Under the pieces are notes generated by a model. The model was given only the letters and a program-made list of their open reading frames with translations. It was not told the origin of the DNA and ran no database searches. Both the position numbers and the translations under genes were made by a program. This document shows positions 39,626 to 49,362 of a stretch of 64,000 nt of DNA, one piece after another (position 1 is the first letter of the stretch; each line of letters begins with the position of its first letter). Source of the stretch: Ottowia oryzae (GTDB taxonomy: Bacteria > Pseudomonadota > Gammaproteobacteria > Burkholderiales > Burkholderiaceae_C); NCBI RefSeq assembly GCF_003008535.1, contig NZ_CP027666.1, forward strand, positions 2,159,501-2,223,500. Reading direction: 5' to 3'.

Positions 39626-41302
39626 ATGCACCCAGATACCCCTGAATTCGACTACGTCATCGTCGGTGCGGGCTCGGCCGGCTGCGTGCTGGCCGCACGC
39701 CTGAGCGAAGACCCCGCCGTATCCGTCTGCTTGTTGGAGGCGGGCGGGCCCGACACCAGCGTGCTGGTCCACGCGCCCGTCGGCGCGGTGTTGATGATTC
39801 CGACCAAGATCAACAACTACGCCTTCCAGACCGTGCCGCAGCCGGGCCTGAACGGCCGCCGGGGTTACCAGCCGCGCGGCAAGACGCTGGGCGGCTCCAG
39901 CTCGATCAACGCCATGCTCTACGTGCGCGGCAACCGGTGGGACTACGACCACTGGGCTTCGTTGGGCAACCCTGGCTGGTCGTTTGACGAGGTGCTGCCG
40001 TATTTCAAGCGCAGCGAAAACAACGAGCAGATGGGCAGCGACCCGCTGCACGGCACGGGCGGGCCGCTGAACGTGACCTACCCCAACCACCGCAGCCCGC
40101 TCAGCGAGCTGTTCATCCAGGCGGCGGCCACCCAGGGCATTCAGGCCTCGGCCGACTGCAATGGCGCCACGCAGCAGGGCGCCTTCATCTACCAAGTGAC
40201 GCACAAGAACGGCGAGCGCTGCAGCGCGGCCAAGGCCTACCTCACGCCCCATCGGGCGCGGCCCAACCTGCGGGTGATCACCCACGCCGTGTCGGCTCGC
40301 GTGCTGACGGAAAACCGGCGCGCCACCGGCGTGGCTTACTACGAAGGCAAAGGCGACCAGCTCAAGCAGGTGCGCGCGCGGCGCGAGGTGATCGTGTGCG
40401 GCGGTGCGTTTGGCTCGCCGCAGCTGCTGATGCTGTCGGGCATCGGCCCGGCCGACCATCTGCGGCAGCTGGGCATTCCGGTGGTGCACGACCTGCCGGG
40501 TGTGGGGCAGAACCTGCAGGACCACATCGACTACGTGCAGAACTGGCGGGTGCCCGCCGACACGGCCACGTTTGGCTTTTCGGCGCGCGGCACGGCCAAG
40601 ATCGCCAGCGCCATCCGCGAATGGCGCCAGCGCCGCACCGGCATGATTTGCAGCCCGTTTGCAGAGGCGGGCGCGTTCTTCTGCTCGGGCCCCGAGGTGC
40701 AGGTGCCCGACCTGCAGCTGATCTTCGTGATCGCCGTGGCCGACGACCACGCGCGCAAGCTGCATTGGGGCCACGGCGTGTCGTGCCATGTGGACCTGCT
40801 GCGGCCCTTCAGCCGGGGCGAGGTGCGCCTGGCCGACAAGGACCCGCGCACCGCTCCGCTGATCGACCCGCGCTTTCTGAGCGACGAGCGTGACCTGCCC
40901 ATCCTGGTCAAAGGCGCGCAGCTGCAGCAGCGCGTCATGGAATCGAAGCCGTTGGACGCGGTGCGCGGCAAGCAGATGTACCCCACGCGCGCGGACGACG
41001 TGGCGGGGCTGATCGCCGACATCCGCAATCGCGCCGACACGCAGTACCACCCGGTGGGCACCTGCCGCATGGGCAACGACCGCCTGGCGGTGGTGGATGC
41101 GCGCCTGCGCGTGCACGGCGTCGACGGCCTGCGGGTGGTGGACGCGTCCATCATGCCCACGCTGATCGGGGGCAACACCAACGCGCCGACGATCATGATT
41201 GGCGAGAAGGCAGCGGACATGATCCGCGAGGACGCGCGTGCGGCCTTGGCGCCGCGCGTTGGGGTGCGCGATGTGGCGCAGGCTCAGCACGCCGAGGCGT
41301 GA
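39626..41302 (+). CDS. GMC-family FAD-dependent alcohol oxidoreductase
   Basis: A 558-residue flavoenzyme like choline dehydrogenase or AlkJ. The FAD-binding start DYVIVGAGSAGCVLAARLSE (about residues 9-28), the GMC signature GRRGYQPRGKTLGGSSSINA (about 77-96) and the second signature GAFGSPQLLMLSGIGPADHL (about 261-280) are present. The catalytic His/His-Asn region is ADTQYHPVGTCRMGND (about 471) and NTNAPTIMIGEK near the C-terminus. It follows the aldehyde dehydrogenase by 11 bases with GAACGAGG as ribosome-binding site, so the pair forms an alcohol-to-acid operon. Confidence 0.92.
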   Translation: MHPDTPEFDYVIVGAGSAGCVLAARLSEDPAVSVCLLEAGGPDTSVLVHAPVGAVLMIPTKINNYAFQTVPQPGLNGRRGYQPRGKTLGGSSSINAMLYVRGNRWDYDHWASLGNPGWSFDEVLPYFKRSENNEQMGSDPLHGTGGPLNVTYPNHRSPLSELFIQAAATQGIQASADCNGATQQGAFIYQVTHKNGERCSAAKAYLTPHRARPNLRVITHAVSARVLTENRRATGVAYYEGKGDQLKQVRARREVIVCGGAFGSPQLLMLSGIGPADHLRQLGIPVVHDLPGVGQNLQDHIDYVQNWRVPADTATFGFSARGTAKIASAIREWRQRRTGMICSPFAEAGAFFCSGPEVQVPDLQLIFVIAVADDHARKLHWGHGVSCHVDLLRPFSRGEVRLADKDPRTAPLIDPRFLSDERDLPILVKGAQLQQRVMESKPLDAVRGKQMYPTRADDVAGLIADIRNRADTQYHPVGTCRMGNDRLAVVDARLRVHGVDGLRVVDASIMPTLIGGNTNAPTIMIGEKAADMIREDARAALAPRVGVRDVAQAQHAEA

Positions 41303-41325
41303 GGCGCACCGCCCTGTCTAGGGGT

Positions 41326-41381
41326 GAAAAGTGCCTCTGGCGCTTGAACGGCTTGCGCTGGAAGCTATGTTGTTTGTAGCA
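41326..41381 (+). repeat. Interspersed hairpin repeat, copy 14
   Basis: GAAAAGTGCCTCTGGCGCTT ... CTTGCGCTGGAAGCTATGTT, then GTTTGTAGCAA. It lies behind the GMC oxidoreductase gene. Confidence 0.7.
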
Positions 41382-41483
41382 ACTGGCCCTGCATTGCACG
41401 GCGGTAAGAATCGCCCGCAGAGCAGCGCCTGTTCGGTGGCGGAATCAATCAGCGGCAGGTGCCTGCCAAGGCGGCGAGCTGCC

Positions 41484-42374
41484 TCAGTCGATGAATTCTG
41501 CAAACCCCTGCGGTGGCTCAAACCGCTTGTTGCGCCACAGCAGGCGCGTGGGCACGGGGGCGGGCAGGGCGCGCTGGGGCACGGGGTGATCCGCATCGCC
41601 GGGGTAGCACAGCACGCGGGTTTCGGGGGTTTCCACGGGCTGCGGCTCGATCAGCGGCGGGGTGCGGCTGCGTGCGTCGGCCATCGCTTGGGCCACGTCG
41701 CGGTACTGCATCAGGTGCAGCAGGCTGACGATTTGCGGTGGCGCCATGTCGATCTCGTGCGCGCGGTACTGTTGCAGCGCCGCGCGGGGCGTGAGCCAGC
41801 GCGCCTCGGTCACTTCAAAATCGTCGATCTGGGTTTGCTGCGCGGGCGGCGCGGCGGCCAGGAAAAAGCGCGTGTCAAAGCGCTTGTTCATCACCGAAGG
41901 GCGGCGCGGGGTGATCCAGCGCGACCAGGGCGCCAGCGCGTCGGTGTCCAGCCGGGCACCGTGCGCGGCCAGCAAGGCGGCCAGGGGCTCGCCCGCGCGC
42001 AGGCGGGCGCAGGCGTCGGCGCTGTGCAGGGCGATTTCGTCGTCGCCGCGCTGCAGCAACAGCAGGCCCGATTCCTCGGCGGCCTCGCGCGCTGCGGCCA
42101 CGAAGAAGGCGGCGGCCTGCTGCGCCGTCAGCCCCGGCTCGCCCAGGCGCGCGTGCAGCAAGGCGGGCGGCTGGTCCAGCCGCGCCAGCATGTCGGCGCT
42201 GGCGTCGGCCGCGTCTACCTTGCCGCCCGGAAAGACGTAGGCGCCGCCCAGCACGGCGGAATCGGCGTGGCGGCGCATCAGTAGCACTTCCAGCCCCTGC
42301 GCGCCGTCGCGCAGCATGACCACGCTGGCCGAATCGCGCGGCGGGGTGTCGATGGTTTCGTGGTTCAGCTCCAT
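41484..42374 (-). CDS. NUDIX hydrolase
   Basis: A 296-residue member of the Nudix family (NUDT19/RpP-CoA pyrophosphatase-like long form). It begins SASVVMLRDGAQGLEVLLMR, with GAYVFPGGKVD as the front of the Nudix box; the REAAEESGLLL helix (about residues 95-105) comes after an insertion of about 40 residues, as in NUDT7/NUDT19-type enzymes. WSRWITPRRPSVMNKRFDTR and FEVTEARWLTP follow. CoA or acyl-CoA derivatives are plausible substrates by family. ATG at 42374. Confidence 0.85.
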   Translation of the reverse strand: MELNHETIDTPPRDSASVVMLRDGAQGLEVLLMRRHADSAVLGGAYVFPGGKVDAADASADMLARLDQPPALLHARLGEPGLTAQQAAAFFVAAAREAAEESGLLLLQRGDDEIALHSADACARLRAGEPLAALLAAHGARLDTDALAPWSRWITPRRPSVMNKRFDTRFFLAAAPPAQQTQIDDFEVTEARWLTPRAALQQYRAHEIDMAPPQIVSLLHLMQYRDVAQAMADARSRTPPLIEPQPVETPETRVLCYPGDADHPVPQRALPAPVPTRLLWRNKRFEPPQGFAEFID

Positions 42375-42509
42375 GGCGGGGCATTGTGGGGGCAAGGGGC
42401 GGCCGGGCCATGTCCGCTGCGCTACACGCGCGCGGCGGGGCGTGCTTTACATTCGCCGCCGACGGTAGTGAATATCGCCTTTCGCAACCGAACCTGAAGA
42501 AAGCAACGC

Positions 42510-43421
42510 ATGGACAAGATCGATTTCACCGGCCGCGTGGCCATCGTCACGGGCGCTGGCGGCGGGCTGGGCCGGCTGCATGCGCTGGGCCTGGCCGCGC
42601 GTGGCGCGAAGGTGCTGGTCAACGACCTGGGTGGCGCGGTGGACGGCAGCGGCGGCTCTGCCACGGCGGCGCAGAAAGTGGTGGACGAGATCAAGGCCGC
42701 AGGCGGCGAGGCGATGGCCAACGGCGCGTCGGTGACCGATTTCGACGCCGTGCAAGCCATGGTGCAGCAGGCCATCGACGCCTGGGGCCGCGTGGACATC
42801 CTGGTCAACAACGCGGGCATCCTGCGCGACAAGAGCTTTGCCAAGATGGAAATCGCCGACTTCCGCCAGGTCGTGGACGTGCACCTGATGGGCGCCGTGC
42901 ACACGTGCAAGGCGGTGTGGCCGCACATGGTGGCGCAAAAGTACGGCCGCATCCTGATGACCACCTCGTCCAGCGGCCTCTACGGCAACTTCGGCCAGTC
43001 CAACTATGGCGCGGCCAAGATGGCGCTGGTGGGCCTGATGCAAACGCTGAGCATCGAAGGCGCCAAGAGCGACATCCGCGTGAACAGCCTGGCGCCCACC
43101 GCCGCCACCCGCATGACCGAGGGGCTGATGCCGCCCGAAGTGCTGCAGGCGCTGCGCCCCGAGGCGGTGGTGCCCGCCATGCTGGTGGCTGTGAGCGAAC
43201 AGGCGCCCAGCCGCACCATCCTGTGCGCCGGCGCCGGCACCTACGAGGCGGCGCACATCACGCTCACCCACGGCGAACACCTGGGCCTGAGCCCCGACAC
43301 GCCCGAGCGCCTGCTGGCCGCGCTGGCCGGGGTGACGGCGCGCGCGGGCGAGACCGTGCCCGAGAGCGGCGCCGCGCAGGGCACCAACGAGGTGGCACAG
43401 GCGCTGGCCGCGCGCCGCTGA
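42510..43421 (+). CDS. SDR-family dehydrogenase, (3R)-hydroxyacyl-CoA dehydrogenase-like
   Basis: A 303-residue short-chain dehydrogenase of the type found in the N-terminal part of peroxisomal multifunctional enzyme 2. VAIVTGAGGGLGRLHALGLA (about residues 10-29), VLVNDLGGAVDGSG, VDILVNNAGILRDKSFAKM (about 94-112) and the catalytic SSSGLYGNFGQSNYGAAKMA (about 150-169) are visible. The family acts on 3-hydroxyacyl-CoA. No hydratase partner is adjacent. The next gene, gshA copy 1, starts 94 bases downstream in the same direction. Confidence 0.86.
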   Translation: MDKIDFTGRVAIVTGAGGGLGRLHALGLAARGAKVLVNDLGGAVDGSGGSATAAQKVVDEIKAAGGEAMANGASVTDFDAVQAMVQQAIDAWGRVDILVNNAGILRDKSFAKMEIADFRQVVDVHLMGAVHTCKAVWPHMVAQKYGRILMTTSSSGLYGNFGQSNYGAAKMALVGLMQTLSIEGAKSDIRVNSLAPTAATRMTEGLMPPEVLQALRPEAVVPAMLVAVSEQAPSRTILCAGAGTYEAAHITLTHGEHLGLSPDTPERLLAALAGVTARAGETVPESGAAQGTNEVAQALAARR

Positions 43422-43515
43422 GGCCGCCGCCGCCCCGGCGCGCGCCAAAAGGCCCGCCCGCACGGCGGCCGGGCGCCTGTGATACCGTCGCCTCCCCGCC
43501 CAACAAGGACAAGCC

Positions 43516-45078
43516 ATGGACACCCTGAAGGACCGGCTGGCGGCGCTGACACCCGATCAGCTGCGCGGCATCCGCCGTGGCATCGAGAAAGAGAGCTTGC
43601 GCGCCCAGGCCGACGGCAAGCTCGCACTCACCCCGCACCCGACGGCGCTGGGCTCGCCGCTGACCCACCCGCACATCACCACCGACTTCAGCGAGTCGCA
43701 GGTCGAGCTGGTGACCGGTGTGCACGCCAGCGTCGAGGCCGTCATCGCCGAGCTGACCGAGGTGCACCAGGTCGTCTACCACGAGCTGAAGGCGCTGCGC
43801 GACGAGATGCTGTGGGTGTCCAGCATGCCCTGCGGCCTGCCCACGGACGAAACCATTCCGCTCGGGCGCTACGGCACCTCCAATGTGGGACGCGCCAAGA
43901 GCGTCTACCGCATGGGGCTGAGCCACCGCTACGGGCGGCGCATGCAGACCATCTCGGGCATCCACTACAACTGGTCGCTGCCGGGCGTGACCAGCCAGCA
44001 GTATTTCGGGCTGATCCGCAACTTTCGCCGCCAGGCCTTCTTGCTGCTGTACCTGTTCGGCGCCTCGCCGGCCGTGTGCTCGAGCTTCGTCGCCGGGCGC
44101 GAGCACCTGCTGCAGCCGCTGGGCGACTGCGCCATGTACCTGCCCTGGGCCACCTCGCTGCGCATGGGGCGCCTGGGCTACCAGAGCGATGCGCAGGCCT
44201 CGCTGGCGGTGAGCTACAACAGCCTGGAGAGCTACGCCGCCTCGCTCGAAGAAGCGCTCACGGTGCCCTATCCGCCTTACGAGGCAATTGGCATCCAGAA
44301 CCCCGGCGGCGACTACAACCAGCTGGCCACCACGCTGCTGCAGATCGAGAACGAGTTCTACGGCACCATCCGCCCCAAGCGCGTCATCTACCCCGGCGAG
44401 CGGCCGCTGCACGCACTGCGCGAGCGCGGGGTCGAGTACGTCGAAGTGCGGCTGATGGACCTCGACCCGTTCGAGCCGGTGGGCATCCAGGCCCAGGTCG
44501 GGCATTTCATCGATCTGTTTTTGCTGCACTGCCTGCTGGCCGACAGCCCGCCCGACACGCCCGAGGAGATTGCCGCGCTCAAGGCCAACCAGCACCTCAC
44601 GGCGGCGCGCGGGCGCGAGCCCGGCCTGTTGCTGCGCCGCGGCGCGCACGATGTGGTGCTGGTGGACTGGGCGGCCGAGATCGTGGCCGAGCTGGCGCCC
44701 ATGGCCGCCGCCGTGGATGCCGCGCTGGGCGGCAGCGCCTATGCCGAGGCCCTGGCCCTGGCCAAGGCGCGGCTGGCCGACGAGCGCCTGCTGCCGTCGG
44801 CGCGCGTGCTCAAGGCCGTGGGCGAGCAGCCGGAACACGGCTTCGTCGGCTTCGTGCGCCAGCAATCGCTGGCGGCGCGCGAGGCCTTGCTGGCGCTGCC
44901 GTACCCCGAGGCCCTGCACCAACGCTACGGCGCGCTCGCCGCCGCCTCGGTGGCCGAGCAAAAACGCATCGAGCGCATGGACAGCATGCCGTTCGAGATT
45001 TACCGGCGCGAATATGTTTCGCCCCGGCGCCTGGAGCGCGGCGAGAGCGCGGTGATGGAAGACTCCGAGTCGGTCTAG
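43516..45078 (+). CDS. gshA: Glutamate-cysteine ligase, copy 1
   Basis: A 520-residue E. coli-type gamma-glutamylcysteine synthetase, the first enzyme of glutathione synthesis. GIRRGIEKESLRAQADGKLA (about residues 18-37), TPHPTALGSPLTHPHITTDF (about 39-58), MPCGLPTDETIP, RYGTSNVGRAKSVYR and SGIHYNWSLPG (about 149-159) are the family's conserved blocks. It has the same length as a second copy at 50908 and about three-quarters of residues are identical by eye. Both copies are intact. The upstream 40 bases of the two genes are also similar (CCTGTGxTACCxTCGC). Confidence 0.93.
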   Translation: MDTLKDRLAALTPDQLRGIRRGIEKESLRAQADGKLALTPHPTALGSPLTHPHITTDFSESQVELVTGVHASVEAVIAELTEVHQVVYHELKALRDEMLWVSSMPCGLPTDETIPLGRYGTSNVGRAKSVYRMGLSHRYGRRMQTISGIHYNWSLPGVTSQQYFGLIRNFRRQAFLLLYLFGASPAVCSSFVAGREHLLQPLGDCAMYLPWATSLRMGRLGYQSDAQASLAVSYNSLESYAASLEEALTVPYPPYEAIGIQNPGGDYNQLATTLLQIENEFYGTIRPKRVIYPGERPLHALRERGVEYVEVRLMDLDPFEPVGIQAQVGHFIDLFLLHCLLADSPPDTPEEIAALKANQHLTAARGREPGLLLRRGAHDVVLVDWAAEIVAELAPMAAAVDAALGGSAYAEALALAKARLADERLLPSARVLKAVGEQPEHGFVGFVRQQSLAAREALLALPYPEALHQRYGALAAASVAEQKRIERMDSMPFEIYRREYVSPRRLERGESAVMEDSESV

Positions 45079-45111
45079 CGCAGGGTGCGCTGCGGGCCTG
45101 CGCCGCTGCGA

Positions 45112-47424
45112 TCAGCGCAGCTGCGGCAGCAGCGGTTTGCCAGCGTCGGCCGGCACCGACGCCAGTGCCGCCAACACGTCCTGCGCATTGCCGCGCACGC
45201 GCTCGGCCAGCTCGATCGCCAGGTGCAGGCGGCGCAGCAGCCAGGGGCTGACATCGTGCTCGAACGGGTCCGGCAGCACCTCGGGCACGGCTGGCAGCGC
45301 GCCGGCCGACTCCGGCTCGGGGCTTTGCGCGGGTGGCGGCTGGCTGCCTGGCGGCAGCGGCGCCGACAGCGTCAGGATGCCCTGAATGCGGTTGCTGGCC
45401 AGCTTCATCGGCGCCTGGATCTGGTCGAACTGCAACTGATCGCGCCGCAGCAGCAGCATCGACTTGACCGCACTGAGCTGGCCCATGAGCTGGTAGCTGT
45501 GGCCCTGCAGCTGCTCCAGCAGGGCCAGCGGCGGGCGCACCGCGCGCGGCTCGACCAGCGTGCGGCCGGTGGCCTGCACCAGGGCCGATACCGCGTCGTA
45601 GGCTTCGCGCCGCGCCAGACGCCACATCAGCTCGTGCTCGGTGTCGATGTCGTCCAGGTGCGCCAGCGCCAGCGACAGGCGCGCGTGCTGTTCGAGCGCG
45701 CGCAGCACGCGCCGCACCAGCGCCGGCAACTGCCCGCGCTCCCACGAGGGCAGCACGTAGGAAAACGCCCAGGCGATGCCGGCGCCCAGCAAGGTGTCGG
45801 CCACCCGCTCGACAAAGGCGAACGCCGTGCTGTGCGTGGTGAACAGCATGTGCGCCTGCACCAGCCCCATGATGGAGGCGGCCACCGCGGTGACGGTGTA
45901 GCGGCGCAGCGCAAAGCCGTGCGCCACGCCCTGGCCGATGGTGACGGCCAGCACCATCAGCAGGGCCGGCGGGTGCAGCCCGAGGAAGGCCGAGGCCAGC
46001 AGGCTGCCCAGCAGGGTGCCGGCCACGCGCTGGTTGCGCCGCTCCAGCGTCTGCGCCAGGCTGCCGCGCAGCACCACCACGATGGTCAGCAGGATCCAGT
46101 AGTCGTGCGAGCCCCAGGGCAGCAGGCTGGCGATGGTGTAGCCGGTGCCCACCGCCAGCGCCGCGCGCACCGCCTGGCGCAGCGCCGGCTGGTTCCAGTG
46201 CCACAGCGTCAGAAAGGGTTGCGGCGACCAGTCGGTGGGGCTGACGAACAGGCGCCAGCTGTTGCGCACGACCGCCAGGTCGGGCTCGGCCTCGTCGCGC
46301 GCCAGCAGCGTGAGCTGGCGCACCGCGTCGTTCTGGTGGCGCACGCGGTAGGCCACGCCGCGCAGCAGGCTGTCGCGGTTGCGGCTGTCGGCGTCGGCCA
46401 TGGCAGGCCCGTGCGCGGCCAGGTGCAGCCCGGCCAGGCGCGCGGTGTGGTCGGCCGCCAGCGCCGGGCGCCGGCCCAGCAGCAGGTCGTCGGCCAGCTG
46501 CTCGACATCGGCCGCCATGCCGCGGTAGATGGCGGCGAGGTCCTCACGCGCGCTGGTGTTCTGGGTGGCGTGGCGCACGCGGTCCAGGTCGAGCTCGCTC
46601 GCCACCAGGTGGTCGCGCATCTCCAGCACCACCATCAACATGCCGGCCAGGCGCTGGCGGCGCGCGGTGCGGGGCGACTCGAGCACCACGTCGCGGGTCG
46701 ATTGCAACTGGTCGGCCAGCGCCGCCTGGCGCTTGAGCAGCTCGCCCAGGCCGCCCGGCGCGTACACCGCCGCATCGGGGTCGCTCTGGGCTTGCGGGCA
46801 GCTGCCGGGCAGGGCCGCCACCCGGCGCGCGTGCGCGCGCAGCAGCGCCGCCACGGCCAGCAGAAGATCGGCCACGAGCTGGGTTCGGTAGCGCCCGTTG
46901 AGCACCAGGTTGGCCAGCACCGCGTAGCCCACGTAAAGCAGCGAACCGATGCCGCAATAGGCGGTACGCACCAGGGCTTCCTCGGGGCTGGCGGGCACCG
47001 GGGTGGACATGGAAAACACCGCCGCCAGCATGACGCCGATGGCCACCGGCGTGCCGCGCTTGCCCCAGGCCATGCCCAGGAACACCACGAAGGTCGCGGG
47101 CACCAGCAGCAGGCCGAGCTCGAACGGGTGGCCGTGCAGGCGCTGCACGGCCCAGAACAAGGGCACGCCGATGAGCGGCTCGACCACCATGTGCGCCAGC
47201 TTGCCGCGGCGCGGGCCGACCATGTCGGCGGCCAGCGCGGCAATGACGCCGACGGTGGCGACCGCCGCCGCCTCGGCGCCGAAGGCCGCGTGCATGAAGC
47301 CCGACACCAGAAACAGCCCGAGCGCGCACGAGGCGCCGTTCAGCACGTAGTGGCTGAGCGCCACGCGCAGCCAGCGCCGGCGCCGCTCGGCGCCCAGCCA
47401 GCGGGTGAACAGGCCTTCAACCAT
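45112..47424 (-). CDS. FUSC-family inner-membrane protein (YccS/AaeB-like)
   Basis: A 770-residue protein with two blocks of membrane segments (about residues 30-170 and 380-510), each followed by a large cytosolic part. This is the FUSC layout of YccS/YhfK and aromatic-acid exporters AaeB. Segments such as LGLFLVSGFMHAAFGAEAAA, DYWILLTIVVVLRGSLAQTL and NQRVAGTLLGSLLASAFLG, with TAVAASIMGLVQAHMLFTTH, are typical. No membrane-fusion partner gene is adjacent, so a YccS-like role is more likely than AaeB. ATG at 47424; frames upstream pass through a host repeat. Confidence 0.85.
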   Translation of the reverse strand: MVEGLFTRWLGAERRRRWLRVALSHYVLNGASCALGLFLVSGFMHAAFGAEAAAVATVGVIAALAADMVGPRRGKLAHMVVEPLIGVPLFWAVQRLHGHPFELGLLLVPATFVVFLGMAWGKRGTPVAIGVMLAAVFSMSTPVPASPEEALVRTAYCGIGSLLYVGYAVLANLVLNGRYRTQLVADLLLAVAALLRAHARRVAALPGSCPQAQSDPDAAVYAPGGLGELLKRQAALADQLQSTRDVVLESPRTARRQRLAGMLMVVLEMRDHLVASELDLDRVRHATQNTSAREDLAAIYRGMAADVEQLADDLLLGRRPALAADHTARLAGLHLAAHGPAMADADSRNRDSLLRGVAYRVRHQNDAVRQLTLLARDEAEPDLAVVRNSWRLFVSPTDWSPQPFLTLWHWNQPALRQAVRAALAVGTGYTIASLLPWGSHDYWILLTIVVVLRGSLAQTLERRNQRVAGTLLGSLLASAFLGLHPPALLMVLAVTIGQGVAHGFALRRYTVTAVAASIMGLVQAHMLFTTHSTAFAFVERVADTLLGAGIAWAFSYVLPSWERGQLPALVRRVLRALEQHARLSLALAHLDDIDTEHELMWRLARREAYDAVSALVQATGRTLVEPRAVRPPLALLEQLQGHSYQLMGQLSAVKSMLLLRRDQLQFDQIQAPMKLASNRIQGILTLSAPLPPGSQPPPAQSPEPESAGALPAVPEVLPDPFEHDVSPWLLRRLHLAIELAERVRGNAQDVLAALASVPADAGKPLLPQLR

Positions 47425-47465
47425 GCCGGGGCGGCGCCGGTTGTGGCGGAAATGGGAACGAAAAA

Positions 47466-47508
47466 CGCATCTGGCCGGCGTGCAGAAAGCGCGGAAAGCT
47501 ATGAAAAC
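47466..47508 (+). repeat. Interspersed hairpin repeat, copy 15 (diverged)
   Basis: GCATCTGGCCGGCG ... AAAGCGCGGAAAGCTATGAAAA. It keeps the AGCTATNAAA end but the stem has decayed. It lies upstream of the FUSC gene and is the only copy between 42.4 and 52.5 kb. Confidence 0.5.
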
Positions 47509-47627
47509 AGGAGTGCGGCGATGCCGTGCGACGGCCGCCATCGGCGTGCGGCAGGCCGGCGCAGCGGGGGCCGAAACAGCCCTCTGGCGCGGGGCCGCAT
47601 TGTGGCATGGCGACCTATGATCGACGC

Positions 47628-47653
47628 ATGAACAAAGCTTTCACCCGCGAAGG
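47628..47653 (+). pseudogene. Possible truncated gene start (GreB-like first codons)
   Basis: ATG at 47628 begins MNKAFTRE, the same form as the start of GreB transcript-cleavage factors, and is preceded by a promoter-like TATGAT. After about eight codons the sequence changes character and no GreB similarity continues. I read this as a gene cut by the left edge of the foreign segment. The stretch is so short that chance cannot be excluded. Confidence 0.35.
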
Positions 47654-47704
47654 CAGGGACCGCCAGCGGTTTACGCAGCGGCGAAGGATAAGGCCGATGT
47701 CGGC

Positions 47705-47722
47705 CCCCGCCTTCGCGGGGGC
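47705..47722. terminator. Hairpin of alphaproteobacterial style
   Basis: CCCCCGC-CTTC-GCGGGGG, a seven-base GC stem with tetraloop. No T-run; may be a remnant of a terminator. Confidence 0.4.
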
Positions 47723-47773
47723 GATGGTCGTTTTATCGGCTCGCGCATCAGAGCCGGCTTCGCCTTCTCCCAC

Positions 47774-47802
47774 AAAGAAAGGGGCCAGGTTTCCCCGGCC
47801 CC
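47774..47802 (-). terminator. Terminator of the TonB receptor fragment
   Basis: On the minus strand GGGGCCGGGGAAACCTGGCC is followed by CCTTTCTTTG; the stem is GGGGCC/GGCCCC extended by CGG/CC pairs. It lies 27 bases past the stop. Confidence 0.75.
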
Positions 47803-47828
47803 AGACCCAGTGCGACCCCCGCAGAGGA

Positions 47829-49268
47829 TCAGAATTTGAACTGTATACCTGTCTTGACCGAGTAGCCGTAGCGTTCAACCTCGTCGGTCCGCGACGAAAT
47901 GCCCTGGAAGACGCGATAGGGTTCGTCGTTGAGGTTCGATCCTTCGAGGAAGATCGTCACATTCTTGACGATGTCATAGCCGATGCGCGCGTCCCACTGG
48001 TTGAAGGCGCCGACATAAAGATCGGTGTCGGTATCCTCGCCGGGTTCGAGCAGATAGGCCGAGCGGTATGTATAGGCGACGCGCGCCGACAGCCCGCCCT
48101 TTTCATAGGAGAGGAAGGCGGACGCCACCCGGTTCGACTGGCTGGCGAGCGGGAGCCGCTCGTTGCCGCGGCCCGGAATGCCCTTGGCACGCGACTTCAC
48201 GAAGGTAATGCTTCCGCCGATGCTGAAGCCGTCGAGCGGCGCAGGCAGGAAGCTGAGTTCGGTCTGCGCGTTGATCTCGATGCCCTTGACGAAGGCGCTG
48301 TCGGCGTTGACCGGCATCGTCACCTGCGCATCGACCAGCGCCTGCCCGGCAAAGGTGCCGCTCTGCACGACGGTCGCCGTGTAGATCGGATTCTCGATCG
48401 TCTTGTAGAAGCCGGCGATGCTGAGGATGCCCTTGCGCCCGATATAATATTCGCCCGCGAGGTCGTAGTTGGTCGAGGTCAGCGGCCTCAGGGCGGGATT
48501 GCCCCTCGTCACCTCGTTATCGCTGGCGTTGACGACGGTCGTCGGCGCGAGCTGTTCATAGTTCGCCCGCCCGATCGCGCGCGTCACCGCGGCGCGCAGC
48601 ACGAGCGACGGCGTCGCGTTCCAGCGCAGGTTGAGGCCCGGGAAGAAGTCGGTGTAGCTCTGCGACCCGAAGCTGTCGTAATCCTTGCCGAGATCGGCGA
48701 CGGTCGTCGTGTCGAGGATGTCCTTCGCCGCATAATTGCTCTTCGTCTTTTCCATGCGGACGCCGGGGATCGCGGTAAAGGTGCCGAATTTCAGCGTCGC
48801 CATCGCATAGGTGGCGAAGATCTTTTCGCGGATCAGATAGTCGGCGGCAAGGCTGTCGCCGACGGTGCCTTCCTCATCCAGCTCGAACCCGGCGAGGTTC
48901 GACTGGAAGAAGCTGTCGGCACTCGGGCGGCTGATCGTCGCGCCGAACGGATAGCGGCCCTTGAAGATGCTGTCGATCGACCCGTCCTGAACCTGATCGA
49001 GCGTGAAGTCGTCGTCATAGCCGCCATAGATCACCGATTCGGCATCATTGGTCTTGCGCCGGCTTGTATATTTGGCGCCGACCTGGATCGTGCTGTCGTC
49101 GCCGATGCCGATCGGGGTGCGGAAATCGGCGCGCGCCTGATAAAGATCCTCGCGCGCGCGGCGATGCTCATAGCTTGTTTCGTCAAATTTATAATTGGAC
49201 GGGTCGAACGCCGCCGCGTCGGATTGATAGAGCGGGATCGATCCCGACAGGTCGTAGAAAGCTGACAT
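47829..49268 (-). pseudogene. TonB-dependent receptor, N-terminus missing
   Basis: 479 codons read as the outer-membrane beta-barrel of a TonB-dependent receptor: SAFYDLSGSIPLYQSDAAAF at the start, then RVEMEKTKSNYA-type strand alternation, AAVTRAIGRANYEQLAPTTV, GNPALRPLTSTNYDLAGEYY (about residues 256-275), LNDEPYRVFQG and a C-terminal phenylalanine (KTGIQFKF). Signal peptide, TonB box and plug domain, about 300 residues or more, are absent; similarity stops at 49268, and a 100-base AT-rich promoter region precedes the divergent phosphatase. It is probably a deletion remnant. Next to a phytase-like gene, uptake of an inositol phosphate or iron complex is conceivable. Confidence 0.78.
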
Positions 49269-49362
49269 CACCGGGCGAAGGGCTGATCGGCAAATGGCAT
49301 TGATGAAATAAATTTTCCTATTTATATAGAGTCGATAAATATATTCCACAATGGAGAGGCAC

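Noticed and set aside
47526..49265. Long plus-strand frame through the TonB receptor fragment, starting with the greB-like codons
   Set aside because: Beyond the first eight codons it is the complement of the receptor barrel and has no similarity of its own.
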